Shown: piece after piece, positions 17,322 through 25,018 of the stretch | Layout of the letters: every line of letters begins with the position of its first letter | How positions within the stretch are numbered: position 1 is the stretch's first letter | Origin: Hyphomicrobiales bacterium | GTDB lineage: Bacteria > Pseudomonadota > Alphaproteobacteria > Rhizobiales > Rhizobiaceae | DNA length: 64,000 nucleotides | NCBI GenBank assembly: GCA_900471525.1 | Contig: UCEZ01000010.1 | Location: forward strand, 1 to 64,000 | Reading direction: 5' to 3' | Position numbers and translations under genes: made by a program | The notes under the pieces: model-generated | Databases searched by the model: none | Told to the model about the DNA's origin: nothing | Seen by the model: only the letters and a program-made list of their open reading frames with translations

Positions 17322-19633
17322 TGCGCCTCTCCTAAATCAACTTGTAAAAGCCTTTCCAGTTGGTTCAGGCGAGCCTCGCTAACCTCAACGTCGATTGCTG
17401 GCTTGAATGACGTTGGAACCGCGTTGGAAACGTCGACACGGGCGGCGACGCCATCGATTGTTTTAGGTGACCCTTTGGACTCATCAGTGGATTTGCTGAC
17501 GACAGCGTTTCCGGCCTTTCGTCGCGGTGTCCGCCCCTTGGGCGGCTGCCATTCCCCGTCACGCTCTACAAAAGCGGCTTGTTTCGGTATGTCACCGCCT
17601 TTCATCCCCGAGATCGAGGAACTAACAACACTCTCCTCAATGTCGACAATGAAGGGTGACTGCATAGAAGCCCGCCCGCCTTCAAGAAGCCTCGCAGTAC
17701 GTTTGCCGTCGCCATGATTCTGGCTAATAAGCAAGTTCTCAAGTTCGATCTGATAATTTCGGTTCGCTTCCGCTCTGTCCTCACGTGAGTGAAACCCCTC
17801 GTTGGCTTCGTCATTCGCTTTCCTTGCGGCCTTCGCCCAGGCAAAGGAAACTGGCCTTGAGGCTAGAACCTCGTCCCTATTTGGCAAGAAAACAATTTGC
17901 CTCGTATGGAGGTCAACCACCGAAATATGAGAACAGTTGGCAGGGTTCCTGAACGTATGAACCTCAACCGTTCGGGTTTGGTCCTTACCTCGCCGCTGTT
18001 TCCGGGCCTGCTGAAAGCGGGCCATATGGTCCATCAATTCACTTGTAATCTGGGGGTCGTGGAAAACATGCCCCTCCAATCGGATGCCTTCAGCAGTCAG
18101 CGCCGCTTTCTTATATCTTCCCATGAGAGCTTGCATGCTTCTCGCGTCGTCGACGGTGCCCCGCCCAAACTCCTGCAGCCCAAGCTTCCACTTTCGAGCC
18201 GGGGGCATACCGATGCCCTCGTGCACGTGCAGATGATATCGCGTGACCATGCGGTGATCGGTTAAACGTGTCAGGTCTGCAAGGGTTAGGCTGGCGAAAT
18301 CCCGAGGGTCGGGATCGGTGTCCGAGATTTCCAGCGGTATACCTCCGGGCAGGTGGCGTACCATGTCGTTCATCGTACTGATGTAACGTTCGACCCAGGA
18401 CTTATATTCCGGCGTTGCTCGGGGAGCGTATTCCACCGCTACGCCTAAACCCTCCAGAGCCATTTGCATGCTGACCATCACGTTCTCTAAGGCGTTGTCG
18501 AAAATTAATCCCATGGGAAAGCCAAATCCATCCGTTGCTCCTTTCTGGTCGCCGAAACGTTCGATTAGCTGCGATTTTGGTGTAATGACCCGCCTTAAGC
18601 ACTCCATCACTGTTTGGACAGAGGGAGGGTCAAAACTGAAAAAGGTGCCAAGATTAATCCGGCTATAGAGATCAATAGCGGTGACCATCCACGGTCGTTT
18701 TATGCTTAGAATGCGATAGTTACCGTGCTCGTCCGGCTGGTCGCTCAAAATCACCACCCAGATATCTGACACTGTGTGATCGATCACAACCCATTCAAGG
18801 GGCATTAATGCTATTTGGCTTATGCCACGACCTCCGAGTTGACGATGCGCAGTGTGCATTCCAAACTTCAAAGATACGGTTGCGTGTGATCGCGCCGCGT
18901 TTATCCAATTCGCTAGAGTTCCGTGAGTCGGCGGAGCAATATCCGCGCCGTCCACATCATTTCGTTCTTTCCGTAACGGAAAGAATTTGCCATCGAACCA
19001 TTCGACAGCGTCGATGATATGTCGTTCCTCGTTGGTCCAATATCGTCGAACCATCCGGTCACCTAGATCATAGACCCACTTTGGCCATTTCGCCCGGTTT
19101 TTGTGCTTTCCCGTCTGGGCAATCAGTGCTGCCAGCAAGGCGTGCGGAGCTTTTTTCCACGCTCGGGTTACGCTACTCGGCGATGGCTTCCACTCCCCGT
19201 ATCCCGCCGCCTTGGCGTCCGGGTAGTGTGAGTCAATCCAAGCCAACATTCTGAGGTGCCCGGTACCGGGACGCTCTTTTCTGAACCTCTTAATGTAGAA
19301 AATCAGGGTTGCCGCACGCACGATTTTTTCGTTCTGGGTTTGCCAATCTGTCAATTCTTTCAACGTGACCTTCGAGCCTTCGGGCTTATGAAAGCCGAGT
19401 ATGTCCTTAGCATCCATGAGCGCGAGTTCTTTACCATCACGCGTGGTCCGTGTGATGTCGCCACGCGCTTGAGCCAGGGCAAACTCGATCCGCTGTACCT
19501 CCACACTCTCTTCGTTGGCTAAGTTTCTCAGTTTGATTGGCTCATACTCGGAAGCAACCTCCGCTACGAACTCACCCCTCAAGTTGTCGAACAACAGAAT
19601 AAACTGGTCGCCATTTGCCACATCAAGTATCAT
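17318..19633 (-). CDS. tnsB: TnsB/TniA-like DDE transposase
   Basis: The protein has 771 residues. The start is the ATG at 19633, which overlaps the tnsA stop as ATGA; the frame is open 180 bases further up. The retroviral-integrase-type core carries Asp285 (WVVIDHTVSD), Asp379 (GLIFDNALEN) and Glu415 (YKSWVERYIST). The last two are separated by 35 residues, a DD35E arrangement. N-terminal helical DNA-binding regions precede the core (residues 60-240) and a Mu-type C-terminal barrel and tail follow (residues 560-771). It joins the 3' ends of the element to target DNA. Confidence 0.93.
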   Translation of the reverse strand: MILDVANGDQFILLFDNLRGEFVAEVASEYEPIKLRNLANEESVEVQRIEFALAQARGDITRTTRDGKELALMDAKDILGFHKPEGSKVTLKELTDWQTQNEKIVRAATLIFYIKRFRKERPGTGHLRMLAWIDSHYPDAKAAGYGEWKPSPSSVTRAWKKAPHALLAALIAQTGKHKNRAKWPKWVYDLGDRMVRRYWTNEERHIIDAVEWFDGKFFPLRKERNDVDGADIAPPTHGTLANWINAARSHATVSLKFGMHTAHRQLGGRGISQIALMPLEWVVIDHTVSDIWVVILSDQPDEHGNYRILSIKRPWMVTAIDLYSRINLGTFFSFDPPSVQTVMECLRRVITPKSQLIERFGDQKGATDGFGFPMGLIFDNALENVMVSMQMALEGLGVAVEYAPRATPEYKSWVERYISTMNDMVRHLPGGIPLEISDTDPDPRDFASLTLADLTRLTDHRMVTRYHLHVHEGIGMPPARKWKLGLQEFGRGTVDDARSMQALMGRYKKAALTAEGIRLEGHVFHDPQITSELMDHMARFQQARKQRRGKDQTRTVEVHTFRNPANCSHISVVDLHTRQIVFLPNRDEVLASRPVSFAWAKAARKANDEANEGFHSREDRAEANRNYQIELENLLISQNHGDGKRTARLLEGGRASMQSPFIVDIEESVVSSSISGMKGGDIPKQAAFVERDGEWQPPKGRTPRRKAGNAVVSKSTDESKGSPKTIDGVAARVDVSNAVPTSFKPAIDVEVSEARLNQLERLLQVDLGEAQ

Positions 19634-20412
19634 TGGGCCTGCTCCATCAGCCAGACTGGCACGTGGCTGGTCAGGCCGTTCCTCAGATCGATGGAGACAA
19701 ATTGGCGGCAATGCAGCGCGTGCAACTTGGCCCGACCGAGCGGACCCGGTCCCAAAGCGTTCGCGGCCATTTGGTACGACAGGCTCTTCCGCCCGTTGAA
19801 TGCGGCGACGCAAGTCGCGTAGTCTCTGGTAGTTAACACGACCAACTGATCTGCGAGAATGATCCGTGCAGCGTGGATATGTTGTTTCCGGTTCAGATGT
19901 TGTGCCCTCCGGAGGGTAAGGAATGTGATCCCCATCTGCTCGTAAACTATGTTGGCTAGCTCAAGTTTCCGCTTGTAGGCTAGGTCACCATCCCTCGGGT
20001 CGTTATCGTTTTTCATCTCAAGGATCACAATTGACGCTTGATTTAACGATACAACTTGGCTGGAGGGAATGACGGCGGTGTCCGTAAACGTTCGGCCGTT
20101 CTTTAGGTCCTGCAAGAATGATGGGTGAACCTTGAGCATCAAGTCCGGGATGTATTTCAGGGTGCGCTCCCCCTGCAGACGGATTTCCAGCCTATGCGGC
20201 TGAGCTAGCAACGACACAACTCTGGATGACAATCCTGAAAGTTGCAAAGCTGGCTTCTCGCAAGACCGAGAGTCCCATGGCAAAGCCCTCAACCCGCCCT
20301 TTCGCAGAACCACGAAGCCGGTCGGCCTATCATGCCTACCGTTGATGATACGCCTGATTGGACCTCCATCTTCCGCCCACACAATGCGAGCCTGTAGTCT
20401 CATTTCGCTCAT
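19630..20412 (-). CDS. tnsA: TnsA-like endonuclease
   Basis: The protein has 260 residues from the ATG at 20412, which has GGAG 6 bases before it; the frame is open further upstream. The centre carries a restriction-endonuclease-like motif, Asp90 in LKYIPDLML and Glu132-x-Lys134 in IVILEMKND, as in TnsA. TnsA cuts the non-transferred strand at the 5' ends so that the element moves by cut-and-paste. The closing stop overlaps the tnsB start. The sequence is divergent from Tn7 TnsA, so the family call rests on motif, size and position. Confidence 0.82.
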   Translation of the reverse strand: MSEMRLQARIVWAEDGGPIRRIINGRHDRPTGFVVLRKGGLRALPWDSRSCEKPALQLSGLSSRVVSLLAQPHRLEIRLQGERTLKYIPDLMLKVHPSFLQDLKNGRTFTDTAVIPSSQVVSLNQASIVILEMKNDNDPRDGDLAYKRKLELANIVYEQMGITFLTLRRAQHLNRKQHIHAARIILADQLVVLTTRDYATCVAAFNGRKSLSYQMAANALGPGPLGRAKLHALHCRQFVSIDLRNGLTSHVPVWLMEQAQ

Positions 20413-20490
20413 GTGAGGCTCCATTGACCAAAAAAGGCGAGGAAATTCCTTTCCGAGCCATAAATGACGTGGCTCAGATGACAACTTGCA

Positions 20491-20574
20491 TAGAATCTAG
20501 TAGTCTGAAGCGACTTATGTGGCCTCCGATTATCGACGCCTAAAAGAGGCATAAGTGAACGTATTGCGATTCTA
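20491..20574. promoter_or_regulatory. Nested dyad between tnsA and the divergent gene
   Basis: Two inverted repeats share nearly one centre. The outer arms are TAGAATC (20491-20497) and GATTCTA (20568-20574). The inner arms are CTTATG-N3-CCTC (20514-20526) and GAGG-CATAAG (20546-20555). They sit in the 183-bp gap between two divergent starts. This is what an operator of the transposon promoter could look like; the neighbouring winged-helix protein is one candidate binder. Confidence 0.45.
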
Positions 20575-20595
20575 TCGAGATGAAAAGGGGCCAAC

Positions 20596-21123
20596 TTGAG
20601 CGATACTCACGCCATTGAAACGGCTGCAGGGCCATCATTATTTGAGACACTGGGATCACTTGATCGCGAGATAGCTCGCCACCGCGCGGCTGCTGAAACC
20701 CTTAAAAGGCAGGCTGACGCGCTCTTGGAGCGTGTACGCGATCATGAGAATGTGACATCGGAACTGACTGAGGCCCGCAACAAACTGTCAGCCCTCAATG
20801 TAAAGGTTCAGCCACAACACAGCGCCAGCACTGCCCCTAGAAAGAGGGTGCGCCGCAATAGCTTTGCCTGGCGAGTTCGTAAGCATGCTCTAGAATTAAT
20901 TACCAACGCCGGTCGGCCACTCGGCCGGGCAGAACTGCTGGAGGGGTTAATTAGCATAGGTGTAAAGATCGAGTCTTCCAGGCCGTCAAATGCGATTGGC
21001 CGAATAATGTGGGGCGCAAGTGAGTTCGAGTACAAAAACAATGGATACTGGATCGTGGGCCGCCCGCTCCCCGAAGGTTCGGAGAGAACGAAACGGTACA
21101 AGGCTCCCAAAAGCGACGATTAA
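20596..21123 (+). CDS. Coiled-coil plus winged-helix protein of the transposon
   Basis: The protein has 175 residues from a TTG start, with AAAAGGGG 8 bases before it. Residues about 15-70 are heptad-rich and acidic/basic (ETLGSLDREIARHRAAAETL and onward), a likely coiled coil for pairing. A basic linker (PRKRVRR) follows. Residues about 95-155 look like a winged helix-turn-helix: ALELITNAGRPLGRAELLEG, then NAIGRIMWG and a wing ending NNGYWIVG. The wHTH resembles HARE-type domains. I know no named Tn7 component of this shape. It is read away from tnsA across a dyad, so it may regulate the tns operon or act in target choice. Confidence 0.7.
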   Translation: MSDTHAIETAAGPSLFETLGSLDREIARHRAAAETLKRQADALLERVRDHENVTSELTEARNKLSALNVKVQPQHSASTAPRKRVRRNSFAWRVRKHALELITNAGRPLGRAELLEGLISIGVKIESSRPSNAIGRIMWGASEFEYKNNGYWIVGRPLPEGSERTKRYKAPKSDD

Positions 21124-21839
21124 TCTTGCTGACGGCATAAAGGAATTCTTTTTTCCACGCGGCGTCCAACGCCTATATTCCAGAAAAATCGCGATGGTTA
21201 CCTCAGAATCAAATTCTCATTAAAATCCTTTAAGATAAATCCTTTTATCGCCTCAGGTTTTCATTACACGCGTATAAATCCCTTTTTTAAATGAATGATT
21301 TCCTTTCGTTTGGAACTTCTTGTTCGCCGGGAGAAGTCTCTTTTCCTTGCAGTAATGTTGACATTTTGGCAGAGAAACGAATTCGGTCTGGATTGGTTTT
21401 GCCGCCAGCGTTTGCAATTTTTCATTTTTAATGCGTTGCGTCGGCTTTCAAAATCACTCCCTAGTTACAACTAAAACAGGTATTCTTTGATTGACGATTT
21501 TCTGCATCTTAGGCATCTTTGTAAGAGTGAATACAATCTGAGAGGGCTTAACGCACCGGGTGACCATTCCCTTTTGTTGCTATCCTGGTCGCGGCAGCGC
21601 TGCGTCCTCCGGCCGGTCGCTCGATTGAGCCCAGGAACCACTCGGCCGCTTTAGAAAGGCATTTTGCGACAGGATGTGACATCGAAGGAATCTCTAGCGA
21701 TAATGGCAACCCCCGAGGGATCGCCGGTTCTCCTCTGTTCTGTCCCAGGTTCCAAACTACACAACCGCTATAGTCGCGACGCAGCGAGCCTGATGGTCAC
21801 TGTGCGGTTTCGAACTGTATTGTTCCCACCTTTATGTTC
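21124..21839. other. AT-rich stretch without a recognisable gene
   Basis: I see no credible gene here on either strand; the frames are short and lack ribosome sites. The first 430 bases are clearly more AT-rich than the neighbouring genes, with runs such as CCTTTTTTAAATGAATG. No tRNA, CRISPR repeat or hairpin with a T-tract was recognised. It lies inside the transposon, between the winged-helix gene and the end repeats. Confidence 0.6.
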
Positions 21840-22050
21840 GGTGACGCCTGCGTCACCATTTTTGATATAAGTTCTGGCAGATAGGCGCGAGAGTTGGCCA
21901 AAAGATCAACGCCTCGTCGCCCTTCCCAATTGTTTACACCCCTGAAAGGGCAAGCCACCCCAAAAAAAGCTGACTCATTTGCGTCAATATTTTAATGGTC
22001 AGCGTCACATTTTTCCTCACTTTGCGTCACCAATTTTGGTGGTCGACACA
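21840..22050. repeat. Right end of the Tn7-like element: GCGTCA repeats and terminus
   Basis: Four copies of a GCGTCA-(C/A)-A/T-rich unit begin at 21850, 21981, 22002 and 22024. The last three are 21-22 bp apart, the spacing expected of tandem TnsB-binding sites. The first forms a perfect palindrome with the bases before it (GGTGACGC-CT-GCGTCACC, 21840-21857). The last copy contains CCAATTTTGG and runs to GGTCGACA at 22048, or GACACA at 22050. Read from outside, the end is TGTCGACC or TGTGTCGACC, which agrees with TGT-type Tn7/Tn402-like termini. Confidence 0.7.
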
Positions 22051-22070
22051 CCCCAAAATCTCTCGACGCC

Positions 22071-22100
22071 TTGACATGGCAATTATTTCGTAACTATTAT
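22071..22100 (+). promoter_or_regulatory. Sigma-70-type promoter of the rrf2 gene
   Basis: TTGACA (22071-22076) and TATTAT (22095-22100) are 18 bp apart and lie just before the ATG at 22107. This would give a leaderless or nearly leaderless message. The promoter lies wholly outside the transposon end, so the insertion has spared it. The TAACTATTATTATTAC tract around the -10 could be the operator for autoregulation by the Rrf2 product. Confidence 0.55.
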
Positions 22101-22106
22101 TATTAC

Positions 22107-22559
22107 ATGAAAAGAAACAGCCGCCTTTCCGCAGTGCTGCATGCGCTGCTGCACATGGCAGAACGCGATCGACCGATGACATCGGACGAGCTTGCCGTCT
22201 GCCTCCAGACAAACCCTGTCGTCGTCCGGCGCACCATGGCCGGACTGCGCGAGGCCGCGCTCGTCACCTCCGGCCGTGGCCATGGCGGCGGATGGACGCT
22301 TGCCCGTCCGCTTGAGGACGTCACCATGCGCGACATCTATGCAGCGCTCGGCGAGCCCATGCTGTTCCAGATGGGCAATGCCACCGAAAGCCCCGGTTGC
22401 CTTGTCGAACAGGCGGTCAATCATGCACTGGACGATGCCTTTCGCGATGCCGAGGCGATGCTGATTGCGCGCCTTGGCGAAGTGACCCTTGCCACGCTGG
22501 CCGACGATTTCAAGCGGCGCTTTGCCGAACACAGGGCCGCGCTGAAACAGCGCGGCTGA
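22107..22559 (+). CDS. Rrf2-family transcriptional regulator
   Basis: The protein has 150 residues, starting with MKRNSRLSAVLHALLHMAE, the usual opening of Rrf2 winged-helix regulators. The recognition region reads NPVVVRRTMAGLREAALV, followed by the wing GRGHGGGWTLARP. It has only two Cys residues (32 and about 98), so it lacks the three-Cys set that holds an iron-sulfur cluster in IscR or NsrR. A thiol-based or ligand-based switch is more likely. The next gene is a dithiol flavoprotein about 75 bp downstream, a common pairing for Rrf2 regulators of redox stress. Confidence 0.9.
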   Translation: MKRNSRLSAVLHALLHMAERDRPMTSDELAVCLQTNPVVVRRTMAGLREAALVTSGRGHGGGWTLARPLEDVTMRDIYAALGEPMLFQMGNATESPGCLVEQAVNHALDDAFRDAEAMLIARLGEVTLATLADDFKRRFAEHRAALKQRG

Positions 22560-22635
22560 CAGCCACCACCTCCGTTTTGCGCTCTCCGGTTTCCCTCTCT
22601 GGCTTCCGGCCGGCGAAGCCATGAAAGGAAAGACC

Positions 22636-23544
22636 ATGCAACAGGACGCAATCATCATCGGCGGCGGTTTTGCCGGATTGTCCGCCGCCTACATTCTCGG
22701 CCGCGCGAGGCGGCATGTGACGATCATCGACAGTGGAACGCCGCGCAATCGCTTCGCAGCACATTCGCATGGCGTACTGGCACTCGACGGCAAATCGGGG
22801 CTGGAGATCCTGGCCGACGCCCGGAGACAGCTTGCCGCCTACCCGACGGTGACGTTTATCGAGGGCGAGGCTGACTCTGCGGAAGGCGTGATAGACGGCT
22901 TCCATGTTCGCGTTGCGGGGCAAGATACCATGGAGGCCCGGCGACTGCTTCTCGCCAGCGGCATGGAGGATCGCCTTCCCGATATTCCGGGTATGAAAGA
23001 ACGCTGGGGCAGGACGGTGCTGCATTGCCCTTATTGCCACGGCTATGAAATCGGCGGCGGCCCGCTGGGCGTTCTGGCTACACACCCGATGTCGGCGCAT
23101 CAGGCGGCGGTCGTTGCCGATTGGGGTGATGTCACGCTGTTCACCAACGCCATGCCGGAGCCCGACGAGGCCGCACGTTCCCTTCTGGAACGGCGCAATG
23201 TCAACCTCCAGGCAGGTGCCGTCAGCGCGATCGAGTCGGGGGCGGACGAGATGCTGAGCGTGCACCTCGCAACGGGCCGGATTTTCGAGGTGAAGGCTTT
23301 GTTCGTCGGTCCGGATCTGCACATTCGCGGCTCGATCGCCAAAAGCCTCGGCTGCCAACTGGAGGAAACGCCGGCCGGCAAGATCATTGCCACGGATGCC
23401 GTCAAGGCAACCAGCGTTGCGGGCGTCTACGCAGCAGGAGACATCGCCCGCGCCTTTGGCAACATCACGCTTTCTTCTGCCGACGGGGTCATGGCAGGTC
23501 TCGGAGTTCATCAGTCGCTCATGTTCGCCGGAGCACATCCTTGA
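22636..23544 (+). CDS. Thioredoxin-reductase-like NAD(P)/FAD-dependent oxidoreductase
   Basis: The protein has 302 residues from the ATG at 22636, preceded by AAAGGAAAG. An ATG 15 bases further up is also in frame. The FAD-binding start is AIIIGGGFAGLSAAY, the redox-active pair is HCPYCHGYE, and the C-terminal FAD motif reads GVYAAGDIAR. This is the layout of low-molecular-weight thioredoxin reductases. The NADP motif region is degenerate (LGVLATHPMSAHQAA lacks GxGxxA), so the electron donor or partner may differ; some such proteins are ferredoxin- or small-molecule-linked. It probably forms an operon with the rrf2 gene. Confidence 0.9.
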   Translation: MQQDAIIIGGGFAGLSAAYILGRARRHVTIIDSGTPRNRFAAHSHGVLALDGKSGLEILADARRQLAAYPTVTFIEGEADSAEGVIDGFHVRVAGQDTMEARRLLLASGMEDRLPDIPGMKERWGRTVLHCPYCHGYEIGGGPLGVLATHPMSAHQAAVVADWGDVTLFTNAMPEPDEAARSLLERRNVNLQAGAVSAIESGADEMLSVHLATGRIFEVKALFVGPDLHIRGSIAKSLGCQLEETPAGKIIATDAVKATSVAGVYAAGDIARAFGNITLSSADGVMAGLGVHQSLMFAGAHP

Positions 23545-23672
23545 CGGACTGACAGGTTTCCGCTTAAAAAACGGCCGTCCTTATGGAGTTTTGATGTTCT
23601 CCCTGTCTGAGATTGCCTGAGGGCCCTGCCCGCAAAATTGATTTGCGCGCAAGGGCCGGAAAACGAAGCCCT

Positions 23673-23720
23673 GGCGTTCGACCGAACGCCAGACCCGTTT
23701 TCATGCGTTCAACCGAACGC
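23673..23720. promoter_or_regulatory. Twin palindromes upstream of the yjhX-like gene
   Basis: Two copies of GCGTTC-N4-GAACGC lie 31 bp apart. The first is the perfect GGCGTTCGACCGAACGCC (23673-23690) and the second is GCGTTCAACCGAACGC (23705-23720). They end 19 bp before the ATG of the next gene. Spacing of about three helical turns suits two dimers of one repressor on the same face of the DNA. Confidence 0.65.
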
Positions 23721-23739
23721 CTTTCGGATCTCACCATCA

Positions 23740-23997
23740 ATGGACATTTCACGCGACGAACAGCGTATTCTTCACCTCATGGCCCAGGGCGGCCGCATCG
23801 AAATCACTCGCTCAAACGGTAAATCGATCGACGATGCCCGATGCTTCACCCGCGACGGCTGGCTCTATCCCGGCTTTGGCCTCGACATGTTTCGCAGGCT
23901 GAAGCGAAAGAAAGCAATCTCATCATCCGGCGGCAGACCCTACCGGATCACGCAACGCGGCCTCGTTCTCGTGCGCGCGCAGTTGAACAATCGCTGA
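23740..23997 (+). CDS. YjhX family (UPF0386) protein
   Basis: The protein has 85 residues from the ATG at 23740, which matches the family start MDISRDEQRILHLMAQGG. The family pattern continues with GRIEITRS, CFTRDGWLYPGF, FRRLKRKKAI and GRPYRITQRGLVLVR. The length is normal. E. coli YjhX has been listed as a toxin of a proposed toxin-antitoxin pair (YjhX-YjhQ). YjhQ is a GNAT acetyltransferase, and here a GNAT gene lies 70 bp away on the other strand. The fold looks like a winged helix, so DNA binding to the upstream palindromes is possible. Confidence 0.88.
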   Translation: MDISRDEQRILHLMAQGGRIEITRSNGKSIDDARCFTRDGWLYPGFGLDMFRRLKRKKAISSSGGRPYRITQRGLVLVRAQLNNR

Positions 23998-24067
23998 CAA
24001 GACAAATCCGGCGAGAGCGAGTAGATGGTCTCGCCGGTCTTCACGACGCTACGCGCAACTACGTAGC

Positions 24068-24577
24068 TCAAAACCACTGCTGGCCCGATTGAGGGACGGG
24101 CTCTTCCAGCAACTTGCTCATACCGACTGACTCGACATCCCTGTCGAGCTTTGGCGCATATGCGGTCGAAAGCCAGCTGATCGAATATCCGTGCTTGCGG
24201 AAGAAGTCGATTGCCGGGGCATTTTGCGCATGGGTCTTGATGGCTGCGGCCTCGAACCCTTCGGCGGCGATCCTCGCCTCCAGTTCGGCAAGCAGGAGGG
24301 AGCCGAAGCCGCTCCGCTGGACCGCAGGTCTTACCCAGAGATCGGAAATATGGCCGTCATTGTCCTCGCGGGCAGCCCAGCCGACAGCTTGCCCCTCGAA
24401 CTCGACGACGCTGACCGAAAGCCATCTCGATCGCAGGAACGACAGGAACGCCACCTCCGCCACATGGCGCATCGCCCGTGCATCGGCAACACCGGAGACA
24501 GCCCTCTCCCACGCCTGCAGACCTATGTCGACAAGCACGGGGACATCGTCTTCTCGAGCATGACGGGTGACAATCAT
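24068..24577 (-). CDS. GNAT-family N-acetyltransferase
   Basis: The protein has 169 residues. The acetyl-CoA-binding motif is VRPAVQRSGFGSLLLAELEA, and the C-terminal beta-strand region reads NAPAIDFFRKHGY. The start IVTRHAREDDVPVLVDIGLQ is typical of the family. The acyl acceptor is unknown. It is convergent with the yjhX-like gene; in E. coli the YjhX partner YjhQ is also a GNAT protein. The opposite orientation here argues against a standard toxin-antitoxin operon, though a functional link remains possible. Confidence 0.88.
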   Translation of the reverse strand: MIVTRHAREDDVPVLVDIGLQAWERAVSGVADARAMRHVAEVAFLSFLRSRWLSVSVVEFEGQAVGWAAREDNDGHISDLWVRPAVQRSGFGSLLLAELEARIAAEGFEAAAIKTHAQNAPAIDFFRKHGYSISWLSTAYAPKLDRDVESVGMSKLLEEPVPQSGQQWF

Positions 24578-25018
24578 GAAGCACCTCTCTTACCCCATGA
24601 AACCATTCGAATCGATTCTTGGCGAGTCGCCGGCACGTCCTGGTTTCATTTGAGAAACCGCCGCGCGGACAGCGTTGCCGCCGATCGACCAATCTGAACC
24701 TTCAGACCTTCTCGCGGTCCGTTATCATTATAGCTCTCTCCATTTGGCTCATCCGGCAACCACGCACTTTTGACTTACAAGCCTCATCAATTCAGACGCA
24801 AATCCGTCCAAATGAGAACCATTGCATTGCTGGAAACCGCCGCGGCTTTCAGCGATGCTTCGTTCATCGGCCTGCCTGCACAGTGCAGCAATCGTCCCGG
24901 CCCATGCCGGAGAACAAGGCGACGAAGGGTCACCACCCCTGCCAGAGACACGATCGTGCCCCCGGAGGTTCAAGAAAAGTTCGGGGTACTGGCAGCATTT
25001 GCCAAGATGGAGGAGAAG
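24578..25018. other. Gap between the GNAT gene and the RTX gene
   Basis: This holds the divergent start region of the GNAT gene and the leader of the RTX gene. The RTX frame is open back to 24770, but its residues there (Arg- and Cys-rich, low complexity) do not look like the protein. I see no other gene, and no clear promoter could be chosen. Confidence 0.5.

Larger units (their letters stand above)
14214..22050. mobile_element. Tn7-like transposon core and right end (left end not found)
   Basis: The core is tnsA-tnsB-tnsC-tniQ, read leftward, with a divergent accessory gene next to tnsA. As in Tn7, tnsA lies nearest the right end, where four GCGTCA-type repeats are packed before a ...GTCGACA or ...GACACA terminus at 22048-22050. 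Tn7-like and Tn402-like elements end in TGT...ACA. I give 14214 as the minimum left limit only because tniQ ends there. I found no matching terminal repeat in the gaps to its left, so the element may reach into the metal-resistance region or past the window. No cas gene or CRISPR array is present. Confidence 0.8.

Noticed and set aside
20413-20484. Longer TnsA start at 20484
   Set aside because: The ATG at 20412 has GGAG at the right distance and keeps the dyad region upstream free of coding sequence.
21124-22050. CRISPR array or guide-RNA region of a CAST-type element
   Set aside because: There are no 28-37-base repeats with regular spacers and no cas genes; the short repeats fit transposase-binding sites.
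24770-25018. N-terminal extension of the RTX protein
   Set aside because: The frame is open, but residues are Arg/Pro/Cys-rich without a signal or domain, and a better ribosome site precedes the ATG at 25019. Kept as an alternative only.
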